This document shows, in pieces, positions 35,549 to 44,879 of a DNA stretch of 64,000 nt (positions within the stretch are counted from its first letter, which is position 1; each line of letters begins with the position of its first letter). A model generated the notes under the pieces. It searched no databases. It was not told where the DNA came from and was given only the letters and a program-made list of their open reading frames with translations. This stretch comes from Acinetobacter sp. ANC 4862. GTDB taxonomy: Bacteria; Pseudomonadota; Gammaproteobacteria; Pseudomonadales; Moraxellaceae. The position numbers and the translations under genes are program-made. The DNA is taken from positions 1 to 64,000 of the forward strand of contig NZ_SJXH01000010.1 in assembly GCF_004336635.1 (NCBI RefSeq), in the 5' to 3' direction.

Positions 35549-35989
35549 TCACATGGTCGGCATCTTATTCAGTGTGTCATCACCAAATACACCACCGGTA
35601 TAAGAAGTGCCAATGGGCGCAGTAGATGGCTTGTTTTTCGGTTGATCGTCCACGATTTCATTTGTTTCAGGCAATTGAATTTGCAAATGTGCTTTGTTGT
35701 CAGCAACACGTTTTAAGAATGCGATTGCATCTTCATAACGCTTTCGAATCTCTTCAGTCGGTTGCTGAAAGTAAAGGCGATAGCGTGCAATATCACACGC
35801 CATACGCTTTAAATTACTGGGCACATTTGGCAACGGCAAAGGATAACGACCACCGATGTGACCGTTAATTTCTTCTGTTGCATCCTGGATTGCATCATCG
35901 ACAAAGGTAGGGTTAGAGACCATAAGTTTTAAATTACTAATCTCTTCTTCACTAAATCGTGCGACCAAATCTGCTTCAGTCGCGTACAT
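35549..35989 (-). CDS. Head-tail connector, DUF1320 (Mu gp36-like)
   Basis: 146 residues. YATEADLVARFSEEEISNL, the IQDATEEINGHIGGRYPLPL helix, and LKRMACDIARYRLYFQQP near residue 67 are characteristic of DUF1320 (Mu gp36). It belongs to the set of connector proteins at the head vertex. Confidence 0.85.
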   Translation of the reverse strand: MYATEADLVARFSEEEISNLKLMVSNPTFVDDAIQDATEEINGHIGGRYPLPLPNVPSNLKRMACDIARYRLYFQQPTEEIRKRYEDAIAFLKRVADNKAHLQIQLPETNEIVDDQPKNKPSTAPIGTSYTGGVFGDDTLNKMPTM

Positions 35990-35996
35990 GAATCAC

Positions 35997-36362
35997 CTAT
36001 TTGGTTTCGTCCACAGGCTTATCACCGGCCTTAGGTTTTGCAGTAGCTTTTTTCAAAGCAGCTTCAGAATCCGTTAATGCCTTTTCAAGCTCAGCAACCT
36101 TAGCTTTGAGTTCAGCATTTACCTGATCTGATTTGACCTTTTCATTGGTCATTAGCTTGATGGTTGCGGTCAGGTCTGTGTTGGCCTTTTCAAGCTCAGC
36201 CAATCGTGCAGCGGTGCCATCTTCTTTAGGTTCTTCCGGCTCTTGATGTTCTTCAATAGCCCCAGATGCTAAAAGGGCTTGAAGTTGTTTAGCTTCAAGC
36301 CCTGTGATTTCCTGCCCTGGTCGAAAGTGACCAATGGACTGTTTTGCAATGTACTTTGACAT
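35997..36362 (-). CDS. Small head protein with coiled coil
   Basis: 121 residues. The N-terminal 35 (GHFRPGQEITGLEAKQLQAL) share the KxG..GLxxxQ module with the 57-residue gene at 34395. The rest is a coiled coil (RLAELEKANTDLTATIKLM onward) with a Lys/Pro tail. It sits between major capsid and connector genes; a role in head completion or scaffolding is inferred. Confidence 0.6.
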   Translation of the reverse strand: MSKYIAKQSIGHFRPGQEITGLEAKQLQALLASGAIEEHQEPEEPKEDGTAARLAELEKANTDLTATIKLMTNEKVKSDQVNAELKAKVAELEKALTDSEAALKKATAKPKAGDKPVDETK

Positions 36363-36373
36363 GTGTTTTCCTC

Positions 36374-37447
36374 TTAAACGAAGCCGCGACCGCCGACTAA
36401 ACCGTTTTTGTTATTTGGAACAGCAAGTGGAGATGATTCAGCGAGCATTTGAATGCTTGAAGGATTCTTTTCTTGCCATTGACCCAAATAGAATTCCAAA
36501 GCCTGACCAAACGCTTCAACGTTTTGCAATGCACAGTGTGCGATCCAACCATTAGCATCCGAGACAAGACCAAAGAAGTCTTCAGGAATAAAACGATCAG
36601 AGGCACCGCCCATATTGTGACTCACGTCATAAGTCCAAATTTCGAGATTATCGACAGTGCCACGGAATTGAGGCTTGTCGGCTTGGTCGAAAGTCGGAGT
36701 GAGTGGAACGCTAATACCTGCATATGGTGCAATGAATTTCTCTTTAAACTCAGGATCTTTAATCAGCGTGTTGTACACCTTAGATGTGGTCAAAGCCATG
36801 ATCGGTGATGTACCTGAGTGCTCGATAGACAAGTCAATCATTGATTGAATATCTTTAACAGGTGTAGCGTTGGCTTGACCCCATTTGATCAACGGCGCGA
36901 AGTTGCAAGCAGGGTTACGCTCATAATCCACTTCATACATCGGGAAATCTGCAGAAGCAAAAGTGGTTTTACCGTAAAGCAATACATCACGTGCAATCAA
37001 CAGCTTTCGGTTTTCAATTGATTGTCGAAGATATAGAGCCTTTTGAGCCTGATCAATCAGCAATAGATCCGCATCGGATAAACGATTAGAACCAGTCGCA
37101 ATCACGCCAAATTGACGTAAGCGTGCGATAAGTGCTGTATTTTGTACCTCACTTGGCATGACCGTCATCATTGGTTTTAGGTAGGCAGGCTTTACGAATT
37201 TCACGTTGCCAGACTCACCTACTTTAATCTGACGACCAGCTGCAGTCGGAGTAACAAACGGTGCAAGTGGAGTTGCCGTATTTAACTCACCGACAGGAAC
37301 TTCCTTTTTGGTGTATGAAACACGTTGTGGAAAGAAGCGATCCATCAACCAAGTATCAACCTTCTGGGTGGTATCTGTTAACAATACAAGTTGTGGCACA
37401 TCCAGTAATTCAACTGGTGCATTCTGAAATGTAAAAATTTGACTCAT
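36374..37447 (-). CDS. Major capsid protein (lambda gpE-like)
   Basis: 357 residues. The PVELLDVPQLVLLTDT and TWLMDRFFPQRVSYTKKEV opening and a GQALEFYLGQW C-terminal strand match the phage_cap_E family (HK97 fold). It forms the icosahedral shell; the decoration protein and protease/scaffold genes are directly upstream in the transcript. Length is normal. Confidence 0.88.
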   Translation of the reverse strand: MSQIFTFQNAPVELLDVPQLVLLTDTTQKVDTWLMDRFFPQRVSYTKKEVPVGELNTATPLAPFVTPTAAGRQIKVGESGNVKFVKPAYLKPMMTVMPSEVQNTALIARLRQFGVIATGSNRLSDADLLLIDQAQKALYLRQSIENRKLLIARDVLLYGKTTFASADFPMYEVDYERNPACNFAPLIKWGQANATPVKDIQSMIDLSIEHSGTSPIMALTTSKVYNTLIKDPEFKEKFIAPYAGISVPLTPTFDQADKPQFRGTVDNLEIWTYDVSHNMGGASDRFIPEDFFGLVSDANGWIAHCALQNVEAFGQALEFYLGQWQEKNPSSIQMLAESSPLAVPNNKNGLVGGRGFV

Positions 37448-37450
37448 GTC

Positions 37451-37837
37451 TTAGTTCCCCACAACTTTACGAAGTTCGATTTTATTTTTAAGTGCTTGAG
37501 CACGAACGGCGTCAATCTGTGTATTGGTTAAAGCAACTCCTTTTACCGTTACCAAAGCCACATCGAAAGGGCCTTGTACATAGATTGGCATTTCAAGATT
37601 ATTCACAGCATGATAAGTAGACTGCTCTACAGTGAAATCACACACAGCAATTGCATTCCAATCACCAACCACACCTTCAGTCACAGTTGGGTGATCAGCT
37701 ACGTTTGCAGCACTGACAACAAGTAAGTCACCTTGCTTATAAGCTGTTGCTGTTTTGACTTTGGCGTTCTCAGTACGAATACCATCGCCCACAACTAGCT
37801 GTTTACTTTCAATAGTTCCTGTAACTACCTGGCTCAT
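37451..37837 (-). CDS. Head decoration protein (lambda gpD-like)
   Basis: 128 residues, beta-rich, with AVCDFTVEQSTYHAVNNLEM and VYVQGPFDVALV-like strands typical of the gpD/HDPD family, which stabilises the expanded capsid. It lies between protease/scaffold and major capsid genes, the usual place, and its ATG directly abuts the protease stop. Confidence 0.78.
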   Translation of the reverse strand: MSQVVTGTIESKQLVVGDGIRTENAKVKTATAYKQGDLLVVSAANVADHPTVTEGVVGDWNAIAVCDFTVEQSTYHAVNNLEMPIYVQGPFDVALVTVKGVALTNTQIDAVRAQALKNKIELRKVVGN

Positions 37838-38796
37838 TATTTAGCTCCTTGTTGCTGCGCTGCTGCAAATTGGTTGAATGCTTGATCTAAAGCCGAGCCC
37901 TGTGGAGCTTGACCACCCTGACCACCTGTTGCTTGATGGCTAAACAAATGTGCAAATGCAGGATTTACACCTGGTGTTTGTTGCTCTGGTGGTTTGGAAG
38001 CCGAAAATTGACGCAACTGTTTAGCCGAGAATGCAAATGCTGAATCATCAAGATTCTTCATTTCAGTGATATCTTCAGCGCTAAATTCTTTGCCGAGGTC
38101 TTTACCAAGTGCAGTGATTTCAGCTTCACGTTTTGCAGCAGCAAATTGTTTGTTTTGAGTTTTAAGCTCAGAGTTTTTAGTCTCAAGCTCTTTGATTCGG
38201 GCATTCGCCTGTTCTAATTCGGTCACGTTAGTGTCCTCTGGTTGATTAAAGTTTTTTGGAGAGTGACTGGCTGCCACTGCATTTGTATTGTCATCAGCAC
38301 CTAAAGCACAAAAGGACACTTCACGGATACGCCCACCACGGAAAACCGCAACAGGCGCTTGGAATGTTCGACCATTCACAATGACCGAACCCTCTTTGAC
38401 CTCTTCAACTGTGGTTGGGTAGATTCGAACTGACATTTGCCACGGAAAATCATCATCAGAATCTTGAGCGACTTGAGTGCCAAATTCATTTGAAAGTAAA
38501 TTACCCTCAATTTTTAGACCTTCGGCATGGTTAACAGAATGAGAGTTGATTGCCCCAGCACGTTGACTGGTTCGATGTTCAAGTAGTGCAGGAATACGAC
38601 CTTTGATTTGAATGGAATCAAGATCAAATACAACCTTGTCCCAATACCAATGATCAGTAATTGCTTCACCGCTGTAAGCAATACCCGAGAAGGTGCGTTT
38701 CTTTTTTCCATCTTCAGGCTTGTCTACACTGACTTGGCCTAATTGGAAGCAAAACTTGTCCTGCTCCTTTTTTTGCTTTTCATTTGGATCTGGCAT
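37837..38796 (-). CDS. Prohead protease with fused scaffold
   Basis: About 319 residues from ATG 38796 (GGAG seven bases upstream; upstream in-frame ATGs give poorer spacing). Residues 1-180 look like the Mu gpI/herpesvirus-type prohead protease (FSGIAYSGEAITDHWYWDKV, IPALLEHRTSQRAGAI with the catalytic His, and GGRIREVSFCALGADDNT). From about 190 a coiled coil (ARIKELETKNSELKTQNKQF) and a Gln/Ala-rich tail form a scaffold. Protease and scaffold in one chain, as in Mu I/Z. A Ser in RIREVSF may be the nucleophile. Confidence 0.75.
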   Translation of the reverse strand: MPDPNEKQKKEQDKFCFQLGQVSVDKPEDGKKKRTFSGIAYSGEAITDHWYWDKVVFDLDSIQIKGRIPALLEHRTSQRAGAINSHSVNHAEGLKIEGNLLSNEFGTQVAQDSDDDFPWQMSVRIYPTTVEEVKEGSVIVNGRTFQAPVAVFRGGRIREVSFCALGADDNTNAVAASHSPKNFNQPEDTNVTELEQANARIKELETKNSELKTQNKQFAAAKREAEITALGKDLGKEFSAEDITEMKNLDDSAFAFSAKQLRQFSASKPPEQQTPGVNPAFAHLFSHQATGGQGGQAPQGSALDQAFNQFAAAQQQGAK

Positions 38797-38808
38797 TTTC
38801 ATGCTCCA

Positions 38809-38834
38809 TAAAAAAACCACCTTAATAGGTGGTC
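38809..38834 (-). terminator. Terminator-like hairpin before the protease gene
   Basis: ACCACC-ttaata-GGTGGT with A-run on the left, between the 38851 gene and the protease/scaffold gene. Confidence 0.65.
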
Positions 38835-38850
38835 TTGAATGATTGTGTTT

Positions 38851-39255
38851 TTAAATACTTCGAATTAATGCCAACAATTTTTCTTCAGTTTCTTTGGTGT
38901 GATCATAGAACACTGAGTTCTCATTTTTAAGAGCTGAAACCAATGTATCGATGATTTTCAACTTATCTTCTAGTGGGTAATCTAGCTTAAGGATGGCTTC
39001 CGAGGAATTGTGTACTTCGCCTAATGCTCGACTACCATTTGTCGCATCTGGATTTATCGCTAAGGCATTCGAACCAAAATCACGTCCTAATGAATGACAA
39101 CCATTTTCATCAACCTTTAAGGCACCTGTTAAAAATAAACGCAACTGCTGTTCTTCTTCCGCTGTTTCAACTGTTAAAGTGCGAATAAATTTGGGTAACT
39201 CAACACCTTCTTTAACTTCAGTAGGCATAATGCTTTCAAAACCTGATACACGCAT
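38851..39255 (-). CDS. Hypothetical protein in the head module
   Basis: 134 residues from ATG 39255 (AAGGAAAT upstream); the longer frame to 39306 crosses a hairpin. ESIMPTEVKEGVELPKFIRT, a GRDFGSNALAINPDATNG middle and an acidic helical end. No family recognised. The protein is flanked by terminator-like hairpins on both sides, as a stand-alone insert in the head operon would be. Confidence 0.55.
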   Translation of the reverse strand: MRVSGFESIMPTEVKEGVELPKFIRTLTVETAEEEQQLRLFLTGALKVDENGCHSLGRDFGSNALAINPDATNGSRALGEVHNSSEAILKLDYPLEDKLKIIDTLVSALKNENSVFYDHTKETEEKLLALIRSI

Positions 39256-39276
39256 TTTTATTTCCTTAATAAAAAA

Positions 39277-39297
39277 ACCACCCCGAATGGAGTGGTC
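39277..39297 (-). terminator. Terminator-like hairpin after the gpF gene
   Basis: ACCACcCC-gaat-GGaGTGGT with A-run on the left, 19 bases after the stop of the gpF-like gene. Confidence 0.6.
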
Positions 39298-39315
39298 TAG
39301 ATTCATTTTTAAAAC

Positions 39316-40521
39316 TTAGTTAATTAATGCTTTCAACGTATAAACCATCTGCCCTTCAACTGCCTCAATAGAAACCACTTCAAACGACAGACCTATTGGA
39401 AATAAAACACCGTTACCCGCATTCAACATATCCAGATCAATACCAAAGCCTTTAGCATTCTCAACCTTGATCACAATATCTGAGGCTGTATCACTCATCA
39501 GTAACGGCGAATTAAGTTGAACTGTTTGACCTACTTCATAAGCTACGACCTGCTGAATGGTTGCGGATCCAACCACGGTTGAAGCTGTATTACTTGCCAC
39601 AGCTTGAATCGCTTTCATGTCAGCAACTAACCATCGTTTCAAAACATCGTCAGCCAGTGAGCTTGTAGCTGAATTAAGGTAACCGGTTAATGCTGAATCA
39701 TTGCCTTGAACATAATCCAAGAAAGTTCGAATCGCACTTGGTCTGATCTTTGGATCAAGTGGAATAACAGTATTGGCCACAGTATCAAACAGATCTCGAG
39801 TCTTGTCGTCCATTGGAGCAAATAGACTGGTCAGCTTTTTAGATGCAGTCCATTCAGCCTTAATGACCTCTTTCTGCTCGAGCAGATATTCCTTATCCAA
39901 GGATGAAGCACCGATCTTTTTATCAACCAGTGATTCAAGCTCACCAAACTGCAGAGGATGAGAACTCCAATCCAATGCTTCAGCAACTTCTGGCAGTTTG
40001 TCATCTGGCGTAATGCCGTATTTCAATGCTTCTTTTTCAGTTAATGCTATGCAACTGCACCGGCAACGGAAACCCGTGGGAGGATAATGTGTAAGCCAAA
40101 AAGGATCATCAATCGGCAATACAATTCGATTCAAAGCTAAATGTGCTGGACGTACACGACTATCATTGATAGCTGAATACATCAAATAAGGACGTTTAGC
40201 TTTATTTCGTTGCTGTTGTTGCCACCGACCATGACCATAGGCATTTTGAATATTTGTGCGAAACACATTGTCTAGGTAATGCTTTGGCAAAATGATTTCA
40301 GATTCAGCAATTAGGTCTTGAAAGTCTTTAAACGTGCCACCATCCGCAATCGATTTATTCACGGCCTTAATAACGGTTTCAATCTGCTCAAGACTTGATA
40401 AAAAGCTAACCGTAGTTGCCATCTGCCTAGTCTTTAGATCCATTGAGTAAAACTCATCAGGCAAGACGATCTTTTTGTTGTGAGCGTATTCTAGAGCTTC
40501 AAGAAACGTGACTGGTTGCAT
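39316..40521 (-). CDS. Minor head protein (Mu gpF / SPP1 gp7-like)
   Basis: 401 residues. The diagnostic core is near residues 85-155: VFRTNIQNAYGHGRWQQQQR, SAINDSRVRPAHLALN, and YPPTGFRCRCSCIALTE. These minor capsid proteins are linked to the portal and are ejected or help DNA entry. The C-terminal 200 residues are divergent, with an SH3-like end. It starts two bases after the portal stop. Confidence 0.85.
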   Translation of the reverse strand: MQPVTFLEALEYAHNKKIVLPDEFYSMDLKTRQMATTVSFLSSLEQIETVIKAVNKSIADGGTFKDFQDLIAESEIILPKHYLDNVFRTNIQNAYGHGRWQQQQRNKAKRPYLMYSAINDSRVRPAHLALNRIVLPIDDPFWLTHYPPTGFRCRCSCIALTEKEALKYGITPDDKLPEVAEALDWSSHPLQFGELESLVDKKIGASSLDKEYLLEQKEVIKAEWTASKKLTSLFAPMDDKTRDLFDTVANTVIPLDPKIRPSAIRTFLDYVQGNDSALTGYLNSATSSLADDVLKRWLVADMKAIQAVASNTASTVVGSATIQQVVAYEVGQTVQLNSPLLMSDTASDIVIKVENAKGFGIDLDMLNAGNGVLFPIGLSFEVVSIEAVEGQMVYTLKALIN

Positions 40522-40523
40522 AA

Positions 40524-42002
40524 CTACTCACCTTTACTTGATGTCGCATACCCCAACACGTCAGCAGCATACAAAGCCTGATCTAAATTGGCTGTGAATT
40601 GCGATTGAGTTGCACCTGGTATTAATTGCGACAAATTAAATATCAAAGCTTCAGGACTATCTGATTCAGCAACCAGTTGTTTAATCTGTTCAGTATCCAA
40701 TAACTGTAAATCATCTTGGCCATCCGTTAATTCTTCAACTTCTTGCTGTGCTGCAGATAACTTGTTGGCAGATGCCTTAAAGTTGAATGCTGTTTTAGGT
40801 AATGCTGTGAATTGAGTGTTTGCTGTAATCGATTCGGCACGTACTTTAAAATGCTCAGGTTTAAGCCCGTATGTCTCAACAATGTATTGATCATTAAACT
40901 CAACACCAAGTGTTTTAAGTTTTAGATCTCGCTCAACCACTTTGATATTTAAATCTTGCTCACCACCCAAAATAATGGTGTGCTTTTCAAAGCCATTGAG
41001 CAGGCAGAGCGCATTAATAATGTCTTGAATGACTGGTGTAATCATCCTTAAATCGGAGTTACGTTTATCCAAACGCACTTCATTATGGACTTCGCCTAAT
41101 GCTTTGCTACCACCGCCGCCATCATTACCAGATGTCAGTGTTTGCCCCAGTACGACTTTTTGCACTCGCTTGGTCATCACATTATCAAATGCTTCAAATG
41201 CTGACGAGCCAGCACCTGAGAAGTTTGTGCCGACGGTATTTATGTCATCCTCAGAACCAATAGAGATAACAGATTGAGAATGAGCATTCAGCAAGGCACT
41301 AGTCATTGCATCAATATCTGCTTGAACGCGGTTATTGCCGCCAACTTTACCAACCAGCAATGGTGAGCCAAAACGCTCTAAAAACTTGACCCAAAACTTG
41401 GTTGAATTAGTTTTAAAGAACCAAATCCAGTAAAGCTTTGAAAGTAATGGATCTCCATAAGGCTGTTTGTAAGAAGGCTTGCGTCGAGTTAAAAAGAACT
41501 TTAATGGATAGGTTTTAAATACATTAATTTCGGTATTAGATTGAGGCTTCCTAAAAATTAAAGCACCTGTATTTTTCGGCTCAAACCACTCCATAGGTTT
41601 GGTACCAATTTCAGCAATCGAGAACCGATTATTTTCATCAATAAAATAATTGGCTTCCATTACTGAATAACCGTATGGGCAGGCATCCCATGCACCCGTT
41701 ACAATCTCGAAGTGCCAACGGGTAAACAACTCTTTTAAAAATATAGTTTGATCACCATGATCCTCAACAAATCGCCACGGCGCATTTAAGACTGCATCTA
41801 AACGAGTTTCCATGGCCTGAGAGATTTCATCATCAGCCATCAAAACTGATAGACGTTGACGCGACACACCAGCTTGCTTCAATACCTCATCAATGTCAGC
41901 AGCACGACCCATTGCAAATGAAAGTGTTTCAACCGCAACTTCCGACATTAAGCCTGCTGATTTTGGCTTAGTATCTTTTTGCTTGTTTTTAGATTTTGCC
42001 AT
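40524..42002 (-). CDS. Portal protein, DUF935 (Mu gp29-like)
   Basis: About 492 residues from ATG 42002 (AAGG eight bases upstream). DDEISQAMETRLDAVLNAPW, a KFWVKFLERFGSPLLVGK segment near residue 210 and GGGGSKALGEVHNEVR near 300 are typical of DUF935 portals. Twelve copies form the DNA channel at one head vertex. The N-terminal Lys-rich patch may contact DNA. It lies downstream of the terminase large gene, normal Mu order. Confidence 0.88.
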   Translation of the reverse strand: MAKSKNKQKDTKPKSAGLMSEVAVETLSFAMGRAADIDEVLKQAGVSRQRLSVLMADDEISQAMETRLDAVLNAPWRFVEDHGDQTIFLKELFTRWHFEIVTGAWDACPYGYSVMEANYFIDENNRFSIAEIGTKPMEWFEPKNTGALIFRKPQSNTEINVFKTYPLKFFLTRRKPSYKQPYGDPLLSKLYWIWFFKTNSTKFWVKFLERFGSPLLVGKVGGNNRVQADIDAMTSALLNAHSQSVISIGSEDDINTVGTNFSGAGSSAFEAFDNVMTKRVQKVVLGQTLTSGNDGGGGSKALGEVHNEVRLDKRNSDLRMITPVIQDIINALCLLNGFEKHTIILGGEQDLNIKVVERDLKLKTLGVEFNDQYIVETYGLKPEHFKVRAESITANTQFTALPKTAFNFKASANKLSAAQQEVEELTDGQDDLQLLDTEQIKQLVAESDSPEALIFNLSQLIPGATQSQFTANLDQALYAADVLGYATSSKGE

Positions 42003-42012
42003 TTTAAAAACC

Positions 42013-43689
42013 TTAATAAGTTCGTGAACCACCCCCACCCGGTCTAACTCGTGCAGGCCCTTTAATATCGCTGAAACAGATCATCACGCCATCTGCTCTA
42101 TTGGGAGATAGCGCACCATCGGGTTGCTTGTTGACTAAAATCTTACCGGCACCATTTTTGGTGTAAGTTGGTTGCGATAGCTCGCGTTTTAATTGCTCAA
42201 GCTCTCGCTTATCAACATCTTGAGTGGATAATGAAATTAGATTGTCTGGATCAAACTTCATACCTTGAATCGCACGATATGTATTTTGGAATCGGATACG
42301 TAAAGACCACCACATTTGAGCTTTAAGATTTGCAAAGAAATCAATATTTTTACGTGCTTCAACCATCTCTTGATCAGGATTATGTACAGCACCTGAACCA
42401 CGGAATGGATCTGCTTGGATTTCAGTAATGCCTTTGGTTGTGTTTTGCTCATTAATGACACGAGCATCACCACGTACACCTGCACCAAGGCCATCAGCAT
42501 CGTAATAAAACATATTGAGTTTATGGTCTAAGCAAAGATCAATCGCTTTTTGAGTGGTTCCAAAGATGTCGTCACCAACGCCCGACCATGTCTCCAGATA
42601 CTGCAATACAATGCCATGACGTTCAGCAAATGAGTTTTTATCCTTGCCTTCATCTGCCACATCAAGCGCACCCATTCGCTCACCTGATGGCTGAATGTTT
42701 AGCTTAAGATGAGAATCAACAGCAGCCTGCACCCATGCTGATGGAATCAATACACCCTCAACCGATGCAGCGTAATCAATATCAACTTCTTGGGCTAAAA
42801 CAATGTCATCCAGTGTTGCGAGTTGCTTCTCATACCATGGATGAATCAATTTCCCATTGAATGTAACAGTCCAGTTTTTATCTGGATTGTCGCGCCATGC
42901 CATGGTGAATACTGCGTAGCGACCACTAAAACGATCCTGGTGAAACTTATCACCAATACCGTTTGGAGTTGAACCTTTGATGTGTACGTTGGTGTTTTGA
43001 GAGATTGCCGCATCTACAGCTTCCTGTCTTTCCACAAATGCCCATTCATCAAGAAAGTACATTGTGGTACGACCACCACGACCAATGTTATCTCCTGCTT
43101 CACCGGTGACCGTTGCACCATTATCAGGGTTGATAATACGCATGTAGTTGTCATGAACCTTCTCGACAAAGCTTTTAGGCTTCATCCAATTAGGCATTTT
43201 TGAGAACATGTCACGAAACTTGTGAAGTAGTGTTTTTGGATCACCTTTCTTATCAACCAGATCTTCTTTACGACTACCCACACCACCTGCAAAGCCTTCG
43301 ACAAAAAGCCATCGATGCAGGTAAAAACCCAGAACAACATAACTCATGCCTTCATCACGGCTTTTTTCAATCAAACCATGTGTTTGTGTGCTCTCGCGCT
43401 CAAGCAGCCAATTTACAAGATCAACCTGACCTGGACGCAATACAAAAGGAATGTTTGCAGGTAAACCAAACGGCATACCTCGCGGATCGTAAGTCCATAC
43501 CCAATGATTAAACCAATGGATAGGATCTTTACTGCATTTATATATTTCAGCCTGTTTACTTAGCTCATTTTGCTCAATCAGCATTCTGTAGTAATAACGC
43601 CTTGTCATCTCTTCAACGACTTCAGGTAGACGTGTGTTAATCGTCCACTCTTTAATTAGTGGCGCTATATCTTCAATTGCATAAGTCAT
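42013..43689 (-). CDS. Terminase large subunit (Mu gp28-like)
   Basis: 558 residues. An ATPase half with a degenerate Walker A (GLIEKSRDEGMSYVVLG, near residue 103), Walker B TTMYFLDEWAFVERQ near 208 and the coupling GSTPNGIGDK, then a nuclease half with RNase H-fold acidic residues (GALDVADEGKD, FYYDADGLGAG, SPNRADGVMICF). It packages DNA with the small subunit encoded immediately upstream (ATGA overlap). Mu gp28-type terminases often use headful packaging. Confidence 0.88.
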   Translation of the reverse strand: MTYAIEDIAPLIKEWTINTRLPEVVEEMTRRYYYRMLIEQNELSKQAEIYKCSKDPIHWFNHWVWTYDPRGMPFGLPANIPFVLRPGQVDLVNWLLERESTQTHGLIEKSRDEGMSYVVLGFYLHRWLFVEGFAGGVGSRKEDLVDKKGDPKTLLHKFRDMFSKMPNWMKPKSFVEKVHDNYMRIINPDNGATVTGEAGDNIGRGGRTTMYFLDEWAFVERQEAVDAAISQNTNVHIKGSTPNGIGDKFHQDRFSGRYAVFTMAWRDNPDKNWTVTFNGKLIHPWYEKQLATLDDIVLAQEVDIDYAASVEGVLIPSAWVQAAVDSHLKLNIQPSGERMGALDVADEGKDKNSFAERHGIVLQYLETWSGVGDDIFGTTQKAIDLCLDHKLNMFYYDADGLGAGVRGDARVINEQNTTKGITEIQADPFRGSGAVHNPDQEMVEARKNIDFFANLKAQMWWSLRIRFQNTYRAIQGMKFDPDNLISLSTQDVDKRELEQLKRELSQPTYTKNGAGKILVNKQPDGALSPNRADGVMICFSDIKGPARVRPGGGGSRTY

Positions 43690-44177
43690 AACTTGCCATT
43701 AATTGCCAAACGTGAAAGCTCTTGCGCGGTCATGCCTGCAAGTTGCTCTGGTGTGTATTGGGGTGGGTTTTTAGTTTCCTGTTGAATAGGACCGCCATCT
43801 TTACCAGTGATTTCCTGTTTAGTCACACGACCATCAGTTTCTTGGAATGCTTGCTTCAATAAATTCTGCTTGGCTCGTTTATTTTTGCCGGAGTCTTCAT
43901 ACATGTTTTGAAGTTCACGTAAACGGAAAGCTTTATTCGCAATCGCAATATCTTCAATATTTTTTCGAAAATCGTTGCGAGATTGTTCAAATAAGTCCTT
44001 TAATTTTTTACTTAGATTACGTCCAGCAAATTTTGTTGGGTCGTAATTTTCACATTGCCTACGATCAATCTCGATACCAAATCTTTGCATGACAGCATCA
44101 GCCACTTGTTGAGGTGTTTCAAAGCATGCAAGAGACTGAACTATAAACATTTTTACAGGCTCTTTAAGTGCTGCCAT
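43686..44177 (-). CDS. Terminase small subunit, DUF2280
   Basis: 163 residues. An N-terminal helix-turn-helix (VKMFIVQSLACFETPQQVAD, EIDRRQCENYDPTKFAG) and a central helical oligomerisation part, then a Pro/Gln tail ending in QLAGMTAQELSRLAING. This matches DUF2280/terminase small subunits, which bind the packaging site. Overlaps the large subunit gene by four bases. Confidence 0.82.
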   Translation of the reverse strand: MAALKEPVKMFIVQSLACFETPQQVADAVMQRFGIEIDRRQCENYDPTKFAGRNLSKKLKDLFEQSRNDFRKNIEDIAIANKAFRLRELQNMYEDSGKNKRAKQNLLKQAFQETDGRVTKQEITGKDGGPIQQETKNPPQYTPEQLAGMTAQELSRLAINGKL

Positions 44178-44217
44178 AAAATCACCTTTGTCATGCTACG
44201 TCATGCAAGATAGGCAA

Positions 44218-44240
44218 AAAAATAGAGCCTTTCAGCTCTA
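44218..44240 (-). terminator. Terminator-like hairpin before terminase
   Basis: AGAGC-ctttca-GCTCT with an A-run on the left. It overlaps the last codon of the metallopeptidase-like gene. Confidence 0.6.
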
Positions 44241-44879
44241 ACCAATCACACAGTTCCCACAACAAGCAGCAATATTAGTTTCTGATACGAATGGAGCATT
44301 CTTGGCAATTTCTAAAAGTCGTTTTACTGACTCATCAGCACCCCATCGTTTAGTTTCACCAAAGAACACTTCCACATCATGGCCAGCCAAATAATGTTTT
44401 GGTAGACCGGTCATATCGCTATAAATAATCTCGCCATCTGCATCACGTTCAACACCGATGTGATAAAGCTCATGTTCAATCAAACGACAAAACTCACGAT
44501 CTGAAGTTTGTTCGCAAAATGCCGCGTCCACAGTGATTAGGTATTGAGGCACAAAGCCAAACCAATCACGCATTTGTTGTTCTTGTCGTGCTTTCTTCCA
44601 TCCACCCTGATTAAACATGACCTTTTCACATTGACCAAGCACCATTCGTTTTTTAGCTACGGCGGCAGATGATGCCCAAGCGAATGCAAGAAACTCTTCA
44701 TTGTCATGCAGTAACTCAGCAATATGATCGTGATCCGGGTTATGGAGTTCACCACCAATGGTTAGCCAGTTTTTAATAACCCATTCTTTTAGATCCACGG
44801 CGGGTACCAAGCGGATCGCTTCTTCTTCCTCAGCCTGATCAATCAGATCTGTCGGCGGGAATGGTCTGAACTGGTCCAT
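44238..44879 (-). CDS. Putative phage metallopeptidase
   Basis: 213 residues. FCRLIEHELYHIGVERD near residue 133 is an HExxH zinc motif, and HDVEVFFGE near 180 gives a later His, as in the putative phage metallopeptidase family found beside terminases. Substrate unknown; cleavage of a host or virion protein is possible. It overlaps the nuclease-like gene by 41 bases. Confidence 0.75.
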   Translation of the reverse strand: MDQFRPFPPTDLIDQAEEEEAIRLVPAVDLKEWVIKNWLTIGGELHNPDHDHIAELLHDNEEFLAFAWASSAAVAKKRMVLGQCEKVMFNQGGWKKARQEQQMRDWFGFVPQYLITVDAAFCEQTSDREFCRLIEHELYHIGVERDADGEIIYSDMTGLPKHYLAGHDVEVFFGETKRWGADESVKRLLEIAKNAPFVSETNIAACCGNCVIG

